Positions 45,008 to 53,995 are shown, counted from the first letter of the stretch. The stretch is 64,000 nucleotides of DNA from Vibrio algicola (GCF_009601765.2 NZ_CP045699.1:496001-560000), one strand, 5' to 3'. Translations and numbers: made by a program. Notes: generated from the letters alone by a model not told the origin.

Positions 45008-45868
45008 ATGGATGAACAAGATGTGACAGAAGTAGCTTCTGCTATTGCCCCTAAATTAACCGATTGGTTGACGCACAATTCTGATTTATTGGTGCAATAT
45101 GGCGTCAATATTCTTTCAGCAATTGTTATTCTTTTTATCGGTAATATTATCGTTAAGAAGATCGGCAACAGTGTTGCTAAAATGCTCGAAAAGAAACAAA
45201 TGGATCAAGCGGTTGTAGACTTTGTTAGCTCCCTTGTACGTTATGTTCTATTTGTCATTGTTTTGATTGCCGCTTTAGGCCGTGTAGGCGTTGAAACCGC
45301 TTCTGTGGTTGCGGTTATTGGTGCAGCAGGTTTAGCCATTGGTTTAGCTCTTCAAGGCTCACTAGCTAACTTTGCAGCCGGTGTATTGATTGTTGCTTTC
45401 CGTCCATTTAAATCTGGTGATTACGTTGAAATCGCAGGTGTTGCAGGTAGTGTTGAATCGATTCAAATCTTCCAAACGGTATTAACCACACCAGATAACA
45501 AAATGATTGTGGTGCCAAATGGTGGCGTTATCGGTGGTCCAATTGTCAACTATTCTCGCCATGCAACTCGTCGTATCGACCATGTAATTGGTGTTTCTTA
45601 TGGCTCTGATCTTAAGAAAACCAAAGAGGTTATCAGTAAAGTATTAGCCGCAGATAGTCGTATTTTGCAAACGCCAGCCCCTACGATTGGTGTGGTTGCA
45701 CTTGCAGATTCTTCAGTTAACTTTGTGGTTCGTCCATGGGTGAAAACAGAAGCGTATTGGGATGTATACTTTGATTCTTTACAAGCGATTAAAGAAGCGC
45801 TTGATGCAGAGGGTATCGAAATTCCATTCCCACAAATGGATGTGCACATGAATAAAGTGGAAGCGTAA
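45008..45868 (+). CDS. mscS: Small-conductance mechanosensitive channel MscS
   Basis: A 286-residue channel. Three N-terminal helices are followed by the glycine/alanine pore helix VIGAAGLAIGLALQGSLANFAAG around residue 100, then the cytoplasmic beta domain (FKSGDYVEIAGVAGSVE, MIVVPNGGVIGGPIVNYS) and the alpha/beta cage. It opens under membrane tension to release solutes on hypo-osmotic shock. It lies after fbaA as in E. coli. The argO gene that follows mscS there is absent; a 146-bp repeat and yggE come next. Confidence 0.96.
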   Translation: MDEQDVTEVASAIAPKLTDWLTHNSDLLVQYGVNILSAIVILFIGNIIVKKIGNSVAKMLEKKQMDQAVVDFVSSLVRYVLFVIVLIAALGRVGVETASVVAVIGAAGLAIGLALQGSLANFAAGVLIVAFRPFKSGDYVEIAGVAGSVESIQIFQTVLTTPDNKMIVVPNGGVIGGPIVNYSRHATRRIDHVIGVSYGSDLKKTKEVISKVLAADSRILQTPAPTIGVVALADSSVNFVVRPWVKTEAYWDVYFDSLQAIKEALDAEGIEIPFPQMDVHMNKVEA

Positions 45869-45896
45869 TTTCCTCTTTATGATGTAACAAAATACC

Positions 45897-45921
45897 AAAA
45901 GGCGCCTCGTGCGCCTTTTTT
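45897..45921 (+). terminator. Terminator after mscS
   Basis: AAAAGGCGC/GCGCCTTTT stem with a CTCGT loop, ending in T6. Confidence 0.9.
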
Positions 45922-45945
45922 GTTGCTACACTGTTTTTATTATTT

Positions 45946-46091
45946 TACCAATTCCATAAATTTAATGATCGTTCAAAATTGAGTACAGAGAAAAGTGTCA
46001 AAGATCATGGATGGCCTTTTCTCAAGCGGCCAAGGACGGATTAGCATTTTTTCGGCGTATTAAATTGATCAAATATTAAAGGGAATTAGTA
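45946..46091. repeat. MITE-like repeat, copy B (reverse orientation)
   Basis: A 146-bp element with ends TACCAATTCCAT and GGAATTAGTA. Read in reverse complement its interior matches copy A at 4964-5110 (CCTTTTCTCAAGCGGCCAAG here against CTTGGTCGCTTGAGAAAAG there). It fills most of the mscS-yggE gap. No coding frame is present. Confidence 0.8.
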
Positions 46092-46153
46092 TTGTTAGCT
46101 GGCCAGATAGCTATGTTGTTGGTATTACTACGATTGTTAATAAAGAGGTAGGT

Positions 46154-46855
46154 ATGAAAATGTATCGTCGTGTGGTGTTATTACTGAGTTTAAGTGTATT
46201 TTCGGCTATGAGTTTAGCCGATGGTGCGGTATCGCATGCCATTTTATCGACCACAGGTTTTGGTCAAGTGGTTGCCAAGCCTGATATGGCAGAGTTTACG
46301 GTGGCGATTCAAGCCCAGCGAAGCCAAGCAAAAACGGCTAAGCAAGCAGTCGATAAAATCGTGACTCAGTTTGTTGCTGCTTTAGATGAGCAAGGGATCA
46401 AGCGCGCTGATATTGCGAGTGGTAATTTACGCTTAGCACCACAGTATCAATATGAGAAAGATAAAAAGCCAGAGCTGAGTGGTTATCAAGCGAGTCGACA
46501 TATTACGGTGTCGGTATATCAACTCGACAAGCTCAATCAGTATTTAGATATTGCATTGAAATCTGGGATAAACCGAGTCGATGGGATCCAACTAAAAACT
46601 CAAAATGAAGCCAAGTATAAGCAACAAGCGAGACAAGCAGCGATTGAAGATGCCAAGCAAAAAGCAAAAGACTTAGCCAAAGGGTTTGATACCCAATTAC
46701 TTGGTATTCGCTCTATCCATTATCGTGGTGATATGACCGCTCCTGTTGGCGCTAAAGTGATGATGATGAAAAGTCGTACCAGCGATCAAAGTTATCAAGA
46801 TCAAAGTATGCTGATCCGCGATCAAGTCGATGTGGTGTATAAAATCAAACAATAG
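46154..46855 (+). CDS. yggE: Periplasmic SIMPL-domain protein YggE
   Basis: A 233-residue exported protein. A signal peptide (RRVVLLLSLSVFSAMSLA) is followed by the SIMPL/DUF541 domain: ILSTTGFGQVVAKPDMAEFTVAIQ, then LRLAPQYQYEKDKKPELSGYQASRHITV. E. coli YggE is an oligomeric periplasmic protein that has been linked to oxidative stress tolerance; its mechanism is unknown. The place between mscS and serA, minus argO, is conserved. Confidence 0.92.
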   Translation: MKMYRRVVLLLSLSVFSAMSLADGAVSHAILSTTGFGQVVAKPDMAEFTVAIQAQRSQAKTAKQAVDKIVTQFVAALDEQGIKRADIASGNLRLAPQYQYEKDKKPELSGYQASRHITVSVYQLDKLNQYLDIALKSGINRVDGIQLKTQNEAKYKQQARQAAIEDAKQKAKDLAKGFDTQLLGIRSIHYRGDMTAPVGAKVMMMKSRTSDQSYQDQSMLIRDQVDVVYKIKQ

Positions 46856-46889
46856 TGTGACCTTTTATTAAGCGCTCAAGGGTGAGGCT

Positions 46890-46914
46890 GCATCTTTTCG
46901 GCGTATTCAAACTG
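46890..46914. repeat. Fragment of the 147-bp repeat family
   Basis: The 25-bp stretch containing CTTTTCGGCGTATTCAA matches the reverse complement of the segment TTGAATACGCCGAAAAG in copy C at 53785. It looks like a decayed remnant. Confidence 0.5.
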
Positions 46915-46940
46915 AACCGATCGTAAGTGGAATAGAGATA

Positions 46941-46972
46941 AAAAAACAGCGACTGAAATAGTCGCTGTTTTT
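46941..46972. terminator. Bidirectional terminator between yggE and serA
   Basis: A perfect 13-bp stem from AAAAACAGCGACT and AGTCGCTGTTTTT with loop GAAAT, with A/T tracts on both sides. It can end the convergent yggE and serA transcripts. Confidence 0.9.
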
Positions 46973-47003
46973 GACTGTCGTTTGATTATGCTGCTAGGAC
47001 AAA

Positions 47004-48233
47004 TTAATGAAGAAGTCGAGCACGGATAGTGCCTGGTACTGCTTTCATTTTCAGTAGTGCCTCTTCAGAACGTTCCGCTTCTACATCGATCACTACATAA
47101 CCCATTTCGGCATTCGTTTGCAGATATTGACCGGCAATGTTAATACCTGCATCTGCAAAAATGGTGTTGAGTTGAGTTAGGATGCCAGGACGGTTCTCAT
47201 GGATATGAAGCAAACGAGAAGTGCCAGTATGCTCTGGAAGTGATACTTCAGGGAAGTTAACACAAGATAATGTTGAACCATTATCAGAATATTTAGCGAG
47301 CTTGCCTGCAACCTCAACCCCAATGTTTTCTTGCGCTTCATGGGTTGAACCACCAATGTGAGGTGTCAGGATCACATTATCAAACTTCATTAACGGTGAC
47401 TCAAATGGGTCGTTATTGGTTTTAGGTTCTGTTGGGAATACATCCACCGCCGCGCCACTTAAATGCCCTGATTCTAACGCGTCACATAATGCAGGAATAT
47501 CAACCACAGTGCCGCGGGCAGCGTTAATGAAAATTGCGCCTGGTTTCATTTGAGCAAATTCTTGTGCGCCCATCATCTCTTGAGTGCTGGCAGTTTCAGG
47601 AACGTGCAAAGAAATAACATCACACTTATTAAGCAGTTCACTCATGGTCGGAACTTGGGTGGCGTTACCTAATGACAGCTTATTTTCAATATCGTAATAG
47701 TAAACGCGCATACCGAGGTTTTCAGCTAAAATACTGAGTTGAGTACCAATATGACCGTAACCAATAATACCAAGACGCTTGCCGCGAGCTTCATAAGAGG
47801 CATCAGCGCTTTTCTTCCAAATCCCACGATGAGCAAGTGCGTTTTTCTCTGGAATGCCGCGCAGCATTAATAACAGTTGTCCAAGCACGAGTTCTGCCAC
47901 ACTGCGAGTGTTGGAGAATGGGGCGTTAAAAACAGGAATGCCGCGCTTTGCTGCCGCATTTAAATTAACTTGGTTAGTACCAATACAGAAACAACCAACG
48001 GCAACGAGTTTTTCTGCCGCATCAAATACTTCTTGAGTCAGATTTGAACGAGAGCGGATTCCAACGAAGTGTGCATCTTTAATTGCTTCTAACAGCTCAT
48101 CTTCTGGTAGCGAGCCCTTATGGTATTCAATGTTGGTGTAGCCAGCCGCTTGAAGTACCTCAACGGAAGATGGATGTAAGCCTTCCAATAGAAGAATTTT
48201 TATTTTGTCTTTATCGAGAGAGTTTTTGCTCAT
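47004..48233 (-). CDS. serA: D-3-phosphoglycerate dehydrogenase
   Basis: A 409-residue enzyme that oxidises 3-phosphoglycerate in the first step of serine synthesis. The NAD fold motif LGIIGYGHIGTQLSILAE lies near residue 155, and the catalytic Arg/Glu/His set is in INAARGTVVDI and TPHIGGSTHEAQ. A C-terminal ACT domain (LHIHENRPGILTQLNTIFADAGINI) is where serine binds for feedback inhibition. Length matches E. coli SerA. It follows rpiA with a terminator between. Confidence 0.97.
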   Translation of the reverse strand: MSKNSLDKDKIKILLLEGLHPSSVEVLQAAGYTNIEYHKGSLPEDELLEAIKDAHFVGIRSRSNLTQEVFDAAEKLVAVGCFCIGTNQVNLNAAAKRGIPVFNAPFSNTRSVAELVLGQLLLMLRGIPEKNALAHRGIWKKSADASYEARGKRLGIIGYGHIGTQLSILAENLGMRVYYYDIENKLSLGNATQVPTMSELLNKCDVISLHVPETASTQEMMGAQEFAQMKPGAIFINAARGTVVDIPALCDALESGHLSGAAVDVFPTEPKTNNDPFESPLMKFDNVILTPHIGGSTHEAQENIGVEVAGKLAKYSDNGSTLSCVNFPEVSLPEHTGTSRLLHIHENRPGILTQLNTIFADAGINIAGQYLQTNAEMGYVVIDVEAERSEEALLKMKAVPGTIRARLLH

Positions 48234-48391
48234 TTAACGTCGTCCTTAATTATCAATGAAGAGATGCGCACTTTCCAAAACTGCCAACAAAAATTGGCAA
48301 GTATAAGAGTTTTTGTGATCCATGTGCGTCTGTGTAGATTAAAGTATCAAAAAAATGTGAACTTGGGTAAGACTATTCGCATATAAAGTAT

Positions 48392-48419
48392 AAAAAAACG
48401 GCATCAATGAGATGCCGTT
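48392..48419 (-). terminator. Terminator after rpiA
   Basis: On the minus strand AACGGCATC pairs with GATGCCGTT around TCATT, followed by a run of U. It lies between rpiA and serA. Confidence 0.9.
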
Positions 48420-48459
48420 ATAAGTTTGGAGATAAATAATCAGAATTAACTGGCTTTAA

Positions 48460-49116
48460 TTATGCTTCAATTTTTGCGCCTTCAGCGGTACCTGTGATCA
48501 CGACATCAGCGCCACGATGAGCGAATAAACCGACCGTAACCACACCAGCTAAACCATTTATTGTGGTTTCTAATCCTTTAGGATCGACAATTGCAAGGTT
48601 ATGCACATCGAGAATGATGTTGCCGTTATCGGTCACCACACCTTGACGATATTCAGGAGTGCCACCAAGTTTGACTAGTTCACGTGCCACGTAAGCGCGA
48701 GCCATTGGGATAACCTCAACCGGCAGAGGGAACTTACCGAGAACATCGACCGCTTTAGTGCCATCCACGATACAAACAAAAGTTTTAGACATCGCCGCAA
48801 CAATTTTTTCACGCGTAAGTGCCGCGCCGCCACCTTTGATCATGTCGCGTTGGGCGTTGATTTCATCTGCGCCATCGACATACACATCTAAGCCTGCCAC
48901 TTCATTTGAATCAAACACTTCAATGCCTAATTCTTTTAATTTTTCCGTTGAAGCAACTGAGCTTGATACCGCCCCTTCAATTTGACCTTTCATTGTCGCT
49001 AGAGCATCAATAAAGTGATTAACCGTTGAACCAGTACCAACACCAACGATGCTGCCTGGTTTTACGTAATCTAATGCAGCCCAACCGGCGGCTTTTTTCA
49101 TTTCATCTTGGGTCAT
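48460..49116 (-). CDS. rpiA: Ribose-5-phosphate isomerase A
   Basis: A 218-residue enzyme that interconverts ribose 5-phosphate and ribulose 5-phosphate. Phosphate loop [16 protein letters not shown] lies near residue 25, [27 protein letters not shown] near 81 carries the catalytic residues, and [12 protein letters not shown] is near 165. GGAGCTACGC precedes the ATG. It is upstream of serA, the same pairing as in E. coli, and shares substrates with tkt in this window. Confidence 0.97.
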   Translation of the reverse strand: MTQDEMKKAAGWAALDYVKPGSIVGVGTGSTVNHFIDALATMKGQIEGAVSSSVASTEKLKELGIEVFDSNEVAGLDVYVDGADEINAQRDMIKGGGAALTREKIVAAMSKTFVCIVDGTKAVDVLGKFPLPVEVIPMARAYVARELVKLGGTPEYRQGVVTDNGNIILDVHNLAIVDPKGLETTINGLAGVVTVGLFAHRGADVVITGTAEGAKIEA

Positions 49117-49180
49117 GCGTAGCTCCTAGCTATGGATAGAGGGGGGATTAAGTCTGATCGATATAAACGTTTGCGCAGGA

Positions 49181-49792
49181 TTATAACGCGTTAAAATTAT
49201 TTTCCCAGTGCCAAATCTGTTTTGGGGTCACAATTGTGGCGAGCGGAATATCCCACAGTTGGATTGGCAGCTGAGCGACTTTTTGGCAATCATGCGCTAA
49301 GCCAATGGCGCTTGCCCCTGTGCCAGTCTCAAACCCTCTTTCTAAGGTGCGATCATAATAACCGCCGCCCATGCCTAAGCGTTGTCCGCTATCATCAAAC
49401 GCGACTAAGGGGGTGAAAATAATATCGACACTGGCAAGCGGACATATTTGAGTTTGATCGAGCTTGGGTTCCAATATGCCATATTGATTGGCGATCATCG
49501 GTGTGGTCGGGGTGTAATTAAGAAAAAGCAGTTGGCCTTTAGAGAAAGGATGAATAACCGGAAGTAGCACTTTTTTATTTTGTTGCCATAGCCATTGGAT
49601 GGTTGGCATGGTATCGACTTCACCATCAACGGACAGATACAGTGCGATTTCTTGAGCTTGATCTATTTGGGGGAGTTGTTGGATGTGACTAAGCAGATCT
49701 AATCCTGCTTGGGTTTGCTCTTGTGCAGAGAGAGTTTGTCGTTTTTGTCGAATAGAGGTGCGGATTTGGTCACGCGAGAGAGCGTCGTTCAT
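49181..49792 (-). CDS. ygfA: 5-formyltetrahydrofolate cyclo-ligase family protein YgfA
   Basis: A 203-residue protein of the FAU1 family. It starts MNDALSRDQIRTSIRQKRQTLS. Signature stretches are ALYLSVDGEVDTMPTIQWLW, VDIIFTPLVAFDDSGQRLGMGGGYYDRTLERG and the C-terminal IGLAHDCQKV. It converts 5-formyl-THF to methenyl-THF using ATP. In E. coli it is co-transcribed with 6S RNA. Here the 6S gene lies just upstream on the same strand, ending 19 bp before the start codon. Confidence 0.94.
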   Translation of the reverse strand: MNDALSRDQIRTSIRQKRQTLSAQEQTQAGLDLLSHIQQLPQIDQAQEIALYLSVDGEVDTMPTIQWLWQQNKKVLLPVIHPFSKGQLLFLNYTPTTPMIANQYGILEPKLDQTQICPLASVDIIFTPLVAFDDSGQRLGMGGGYYDRTLERGFETGTGASAIGLAHDCQKVAQLPIQLWDIPLATIVTPKQIWHWENNFNAL

Positions 49793-49811
49793 AGCTGACC
49801 TCTAAAAGAGA

Positions 49812-49994
49812 ATACCCCAATGTGCCGTTGAGAATCGATGGACCTATGAACCAGCGAGTTCAAGGCGGATCAGTAGTGTTAACCGTAGGCTTCTCGATAC
49901 GAGCCGAGCTTGCACAATAGCTTTCAAATACTAATCCTGGTTTGTTGCTTATCGGCTCAGGGACTTAAATCCTCTGACAAACACACCAGGGTAT
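49812..49994 (-). ncRNA. ssrS: 6S RNA
   Basis: On the minus strand between zapA and ygfA lies a 183-nt sequence with 6S hallmarks. The closing stem joins ATACCCTGGTGTG at the 5' end to CACATTGGGGTAT at the 3' end (13 bp with G-U pairs). TAAGTCCCTGAGCCGATA is the conserved left side of the bubble, GTGCAAGCTCGG and GAGAAGCCT form the right side, and CCTTGAAC with GGTTCA follow. 6S binds sigma-70 RNA polymerase and mimics an open promoter in stationary phase. The zapA-ssrS-ygfA order is widely conserved. Ends are read from the closing stem. Confidence 0.93.
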
Positions 49995-50085
49995 ATTTTG
50001 TTGCACCGTTTACTGAGTGTTATTGGAAACATTCAATAGGATGCAATTTTTTTGTTGTGACTATAAATTAAGCAATATTAATGAT

Positions 50086-50364
50086 TTAAGACTTGTTCGG
50101 TAATGCTTGCTCTAATGTTAAGGTCAAATGCTCTAAGCGCTCATTGATTTGAGCCGAATTGTGCACTTGTTGCTGCAGTTCATTAAGTTCATAACAGGCA
50201 TTAAGAGCGGCAATGATCAGTAGCTGTTCAATGTTGCTTACCTTAGTACGTTCAGTCATCTTGTTCAAGCGTTGATTCAGCTCATCAGCGGCAGCCTGCA
50301 AGGATTTTTCTTGTCCTGAAGGGCAGTTGACACGAGTGAGTTTTCCTAATATTTCGACTTCCAC
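50086..50364 (-). CDS. zapA: Cell division protein ZapA
   Basis: A 92-residue FtsZ-associated protein. Start MEVEILGKLTRVNCPSGQEKSLQAAADELNQRL gives the N-terminal globular part, and the second half (NIEQLLIIAALNACYELNELQQQVHNSAQINERLEHL) is the long coiled-coil for dimer and tetramer formation. It crosslinks FtsZ filaments at midcell. It is divergent from ygfB and upstream of 6S RNA. Confidence 0.95.
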   Translation of the reverse strand: MEVEILGKLTRVNCPSGQEKSLQAAADELNQRLNKMTERTKVSNIEQLLIIAALNACYELNELQQQVHNSAQINERLEHLTLTLEQALPNKS

Positions 50365-50699
50365 TATGGTGTACTCTTTATTGCTGATGATAAAACAATC
50401 AACTCATTCACATTATGGTTAATATCCATACATTCTAAACGAACTTGATCTCATTGAAAGGCAAACTATAGGCTAAACCCTTGCTATTGTTCAAGCATTT
50501 CAGCGCATAGAAGGGGTATTTTGCTGATTGTTGAGCAATTCGATTATAAAGTAACTTAATTATACTCCGATTATGGTTTTCGGTAGCCGCTGGGAATTGA
50601 TATACTCGAACTCATTATCATTAAAGAATGCCTGCTTATTTGTATCGCTTTCTTTTTTATTGATTCATTCATTACCATTATAGCCAAGTGAGATATTTC
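50365..50699. other. Divergent zapA-ygfB region
   Basis: A 335-bp gap that should contain promoters for both genes. TATACT at 50601-50606 is a possible -10 toward ygfB but has no good -35. I recognise no RNA or operator here. Confidence 0.4.
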
Positions 50700-51278
50700 A
50701 TGACTCAAATTCGCCTGCCTGAATACACCTTAGCCCAAACTGAACTTACTGCCGCCTCGTTATCGGTTACTCCTGCTGAATTGCAAGGTTTGATCGCCGG
50801 AATGTTATGCGGTGGTTTGCCTTTAGAGGGACAAAATTGGAAGGTCTTACTACAAGATTACACCAATGAAGGTTTGGGTTGGGGCAGCAAAGCGATGCAA
50901 ATGGCAGAGCTCGTCTATGCGGTTTCTGTGGCAGAGTTGACCGGCACTGACATGGAATTCAATTTACTATTACCAAGTGATGATGATTTACTAGCGTACG
51001 CAGACGGTACATCCGACTGGGTGAATCATTTTATTTCTGGTCTTGGGTTATCGGGCGCGACTTTAACCAAATTATCGACTGAAACCAAAGAAGCCTTAGC
51101 GGATCTAGAAGAAATTTCGAAATTGGGTATCGACGAAGACGACGATCTACAAGAGCAAGCTATTTTACTTGAGCAAGTGCTTGAGCATGTGAAAGTGTGT
51201 GTCTTAACTATACATTCTGATCTAGGTGCAAAACCGGCCATAAACGCAGAAGTTTCGAGCAGTAAAACATTACATTAA
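50700..51278 (+). CDS. ygfB: UPF0149 family protein YgfB
   Basis: A 192-residue protein with the UPF0149 core: TPAELQGLIAGMLCGG near residue 25, LLLPSDDDLLAYADGTSDWVNHFISGLGLSG in the middle and DLEEISKLGIDEDDDLQEQAILLEQVLEHVK. All-helical and acidic; in Pseudomonas YgfB is reported to affect antibiotic response genes, but its role here is not known. The chosen ATG follows GTGAGAT; a GTG four codons upstream is possible. ubiH follows after 85 bp, without the pepP gene that sits between them in E. coli. Confidence 0.93.
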   Translation: MTQIRLPEYTLAQTELTAASLSVTPAELQGLIAGMLCGGLPLEGQNWKVLLQDYTNEGLGWGSKAMQMAELVYAVSVAELTGTDMEFNLLLPSDDDLLAYADGTSDWVNHFISGLGLSGATLTKLSTETKEALADLEEISKLGIDEDDDLQEQAILLEQVLEHVKVCVLTIHSDLGAKPAINAEVSSSKTLH

Positions 51279-51363
51279 TGCTTGCGGGTTCAAGTTAACG
51301 ACAGGGTCTTTCAGCCACAATAGTCGTTAATCAAAAGTGTGTTTTTAATAACCAGAGAGACTT

Positions 51364-52578
51364 ATGAAGCAGTATGATGTTGTGATTGTGGGCGCGGGAA
51401 TGGCGGGCTCAACCTTGGCTTTAGCTTTACATCGTTTGTGTCACGGCAAGCTTTCTATTGCGGTGATTGAAGCGCATCCAGTTAATAGCGAGCAACATCC
51501 AGGCTTTGATGCTAGAGCGATTGCTTTATCGTATGGCACCGCCAATATCTTAAAAACACTCGGGTTATGGGATAAGTTTTCAGCAATCACAACCGCCATT
51601 ACGGATATTCAAGTTTCAGATCGAGGACACCTTGGTTTCACTGATATTGATGCTAAATCACAAGGGGTGGATGCACTTGGTTATGTGGTCGAACTGGCGG
51701 ATGTTGGGCGATTATATCAAGCTGAATTAAACAATACCGAATTAAACAACACCGAATTAAATCATGCCGCCATTGACTATTTTTGTCCCGCTCAAGTTAA
51801 ACGCATTGAGCGTAGTGTTGAACAAGTAGTGATTGAACTTAACGATGGCAATCACCTCCAGGCAAAACTATTGGTTGCCGCGGATGGGGCACTATCTCAA
51901 AGTTGCAAGTTACTGGATATTGAACTCAATGAAGTTGATTTTGAACAACATGCCGTGATCGTGAATGTTTCTACTCAACTGCCACCCAATGGTAAAGCAT
52001 TTGAGCGTTTTACTTCATCTGGCCCTTTGGCCTTTTTGCCGATGTCGGATCAGCGCAGTTCAGTGGTGTGGTGCTTACCACCGCAACAAGCAGAGCAAAT
52101 ACTAGCGCTTGATGAGCAGGCATTCACTCAAGCGTTACAGCAACAATTTGGTTGGCGTTTAGGGGCGATCACGAAAGTTGGCGTGCGTGCCAGTTATCCA
52201 TTATTGTTACGCTATCGAGAGTCGGTGATCTCGCATCGTTTTGCGGTAGTGGGAAATGCCGCGCAAACCTTACACCCTATTGCAGGGCAAGGGTTTAATT
52301 TAGGGATCCGCGATGTGATGAGCCTAGCGGAGAGCATCACTCAGGCATTTGAACAAGGACAAGATATTGGCGCATATACTGTGTTGTCGCAATATCGTCA
52401 ATCTCGCGAGCAGGACCGAAATCAAACCATGTCACTGACATCCAGTTTAGTGAATATATTTTCTAATGATTGGCTTAGCCTGCGGGTGGGTCGCAACCTT
52501 GCTTTAATGGCAATGGGTAATCTATCTTGTATTAAACAGCCTATAGTTAAACGAACTATGGGATTAGTGGAGCGATAA
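51364..52578 (+). CDS. ubiH: 2-octaprenyl-6-methoxyphenol hydroxylase UbiH
   Basis: A 404-residue FAD monooxygenase of ubiquinone synthesis. FAD motif VVIVGAGMAGSTLALAL is at residues 6-22, GFDARAIALS near 55 and the C-terminal FAD/ribityl motif GNAAQTLHPIAGQGFNLGIRD near 297. Residues from about 121 contain an odd in-frame repeat ELNNTELNNTELN encoded by three 15-bp units. GAGAG precedes the ATG. It is followed one base after its stop by ubiI, so the two are coupled. Confidence 0.94.
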   Translation: MKQYDVVIVGAGMAGSTLALALHRLCHGKLSIAVIEAHPVNSEQHPGFDARAIALSYGTANILKTLGLWDKFSAITTAITDIQVSDRGHLGFTDIDAKSQGVDALGYVVELADVGRLYQAELNNTELNNTELNHAAIDYFCPAQVKRIERSVEQVVIELNDGNHLQAKLLVAADGALSQSCKLLDIELNEVDFEQHAVIVNVSTQLPPNGKAFERFTSSGPLAFLPMSDQRSSVVWCLPPQQAEQILALDEQAFTQALQQQFGWRLGAITKVGVRASYPLLLRYRESVISHRFAVVGNAAQTLHPIAGQGFNLGIRDVMSLAESITQAFEQGQDIGAYTVLSQYRQSREQDRNQTMSLTSSLVNIFSNDWLSLRVGRNLALMAMGNLSCIKQPIVKRTMGLVER

Positions 52579-52579
52579 C

Positions 52580-53782
52580 ATGCAAAGTTTTGATATTGCT
52601 ATTGTGGGTGGCGGCATGGTGGGACTTGCCTTAGCGGCGTCTTTTGCCGACTCTAACTTGCGAGTCGCCGTGATTGAAGGTGTTGAACCCAATCAAGAAC
52701 TCGACAGTATGCCAGATACACGGGTGTCGGCATTAAGTCGTGCCAGCGAGCTATTTTTAAAGAACCTACAAGCTTGGGATGGTATCGCTGCCCGCCGTCT
52801 TGCGCCTTATGTTGCAATGGAAGTGTGGGAAAAAGACAGCTTTGCCCGCCTTGAATTCCATGCGGATGAATTATCCCAATCGAATATCGGCCATATTGTT
52901 GAAAACCGAGTGATCCAATTAGCGTTATTAGAGCGAGTAAAAAACCTTGCTAACGTCTCATTATTTATGCCTAATCGTTGTAGCAAGATGGTGGTTGGTG
53001 AAAGCGAAGCTTGGATCACGTTAGAGACTGGTGATTCACTTACGGCAAAATTAGTTGTGGGTGCAGATGGCGCGAATTCGTGGGTAAGAAAACAACAAGA
53101 CATTCCGCTGACCCATTGGGATTATGGCCATAGTGCGATTGTAGCTAATATCCGTACCACTGAACCGCATCAAGGTGTTGCACGCCAAGTGTTTACTCCG
53201 CAAGGACCTATCGCGCTGCTGCCATTGTCTGATCCTCATTTATGCTCATTAGTCTGGTCAACCGAACCTAATCGCGCCGATGCATTGGTTGAGCGTTCCG
53301 AAATGGCGTTTAATCAAAGCTTAACCACTGAATTTGATGTGCGTTTGGGTGTATGCCAAGTCGAAGGAACTCGCAGCGCATTTCCATTAAAAATGCGTTA
53401 TGCGCGTGATTTTGTGCAAAATCGAGTAGCGTTAGTCGGGGATGCCGCGCACACCATTCATCCACTGGCGGGGCAAGGGGTTAACCTTGGTTTTCTAGAT
53501 GCAGCAAGCTTAGCGGAAGAAGTGCTTTCTCTATGGCAAAGCGGTGAGGATATAGGTTTACATCGTAATTTGCGTGGCTATGAGCGTTGGCGTAAAGCTG
53601 AAGCGGCCAAAATGATTGCTGCGATGCAAGGCTTTAAAGATTTGTTTGCTGGTGGCAATCCGGCTAAGAAGTTAGTTCGAGGCTTAGGTATGCAATTTAT
53701 TGGTCATATGCCGGGCATGAAAGAAGAAATGATGAAGCGAGCATTAGGAATTACTGGGAAGTTACCTAGCTTAGTCAAATAA
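52580..53782 (+). CDS. ubiI: 2-octaprenylphenol hydroxylase UbiI (VisC family)
   Basis: A 400-residue paralogue of UbiH. FAD motif IAIVGGGMVGLALAASFAD is at residues 6-24, DTRVSALSRASE near 46, and GDAAHTIHPLAGQGVNLGFLD near 288. It hydroxylates C5 of the ring in ubiquinone synthesis. GTGGAGCGATAAC at the end of ubiH supplies the ribosome site. The C-terminal GMKEEMMKRALGITGKLP is family-like. A repeat element begins three bases after the stop codon. Confidence 0.94.
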   Translation: MQSFDIAIVGGGMVGLALAASFADSNLRVAVIEGVEPNQELDSMPDTRVSALSRASELFLKNLQAWDGIAARRLAPYVAMEVWEKDSFARLEFHADELSQSNIGHIVENRVIQLALLERVKNLANVSLFMPNRCSKMVVGESEAWITLETGDSLTAKLVVGADGANSWVRKQQDIPLTHWDYGHSAIVANIRTTEPHQGVARQVFTPQGPIALLPLSDPHLCSLVWSTEPNRADALVERSEMAFNQSLTTEFDVRLGVCQVEGTRSAFPLKMRYARDFVQNRVALVGDAAHTIHPLAGQGVNLGFLDAASLAEEVLSLWQSGEDIGLHRNLRGYERWRKAEAAKMIAAMQGFKDLFAGGNPAKKLVRGLGMQFIGHMPGMKEEMMKRALGITGKLPSLVK

Positions 53783-53784
53783 GA

Positions 53785-53906
53785 TCATTTAATCTTTGAT
53801 CAATTTGAATACGCCGAAAAGACGCTGATCCATTCTTGGTCGCTTGAGAAAAGGCCATCCATGGCCTTTGACACTTTTCTCTGTATCCAATTTTGATCTA
53901 TGATTA
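53785..53906. repeat. MITE-like repeat, copy C (without clear termini)
   Basis: A 122-bp copy of the 147-bp family: GCCGAAAAGACGCTGATCC then CTTGGTCGCTTGAGAAAAG as in copy A. It contains a strong internal hairpin AAAGGCCAT/ATGGCCTTT. The TACCAATTCCAT ends are missing or eroded. It follows the ubiI stop immediately. Confidence 0.75.
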
Positions 53907-53958
53907 AACGCTTTCAATGGGGCGAATATCCACATCAGAAATAGAATTAAAATGGCAT

Positions 53959-53995
53959 AAAAAAGGCTTGATCGGTAAACGATCAAGCCTTTTTT
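53959..53995. terminator. Bidirectional terminator between ubiI and ytfK
   Basis: A 16-bp stem with GGCTTGATCG/CGATCAAGCC at its core and A6/T6 flanks, loop GTAAA. It suits the convergent ubiHI and ytfK-like genes. Confidence 0.92.
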
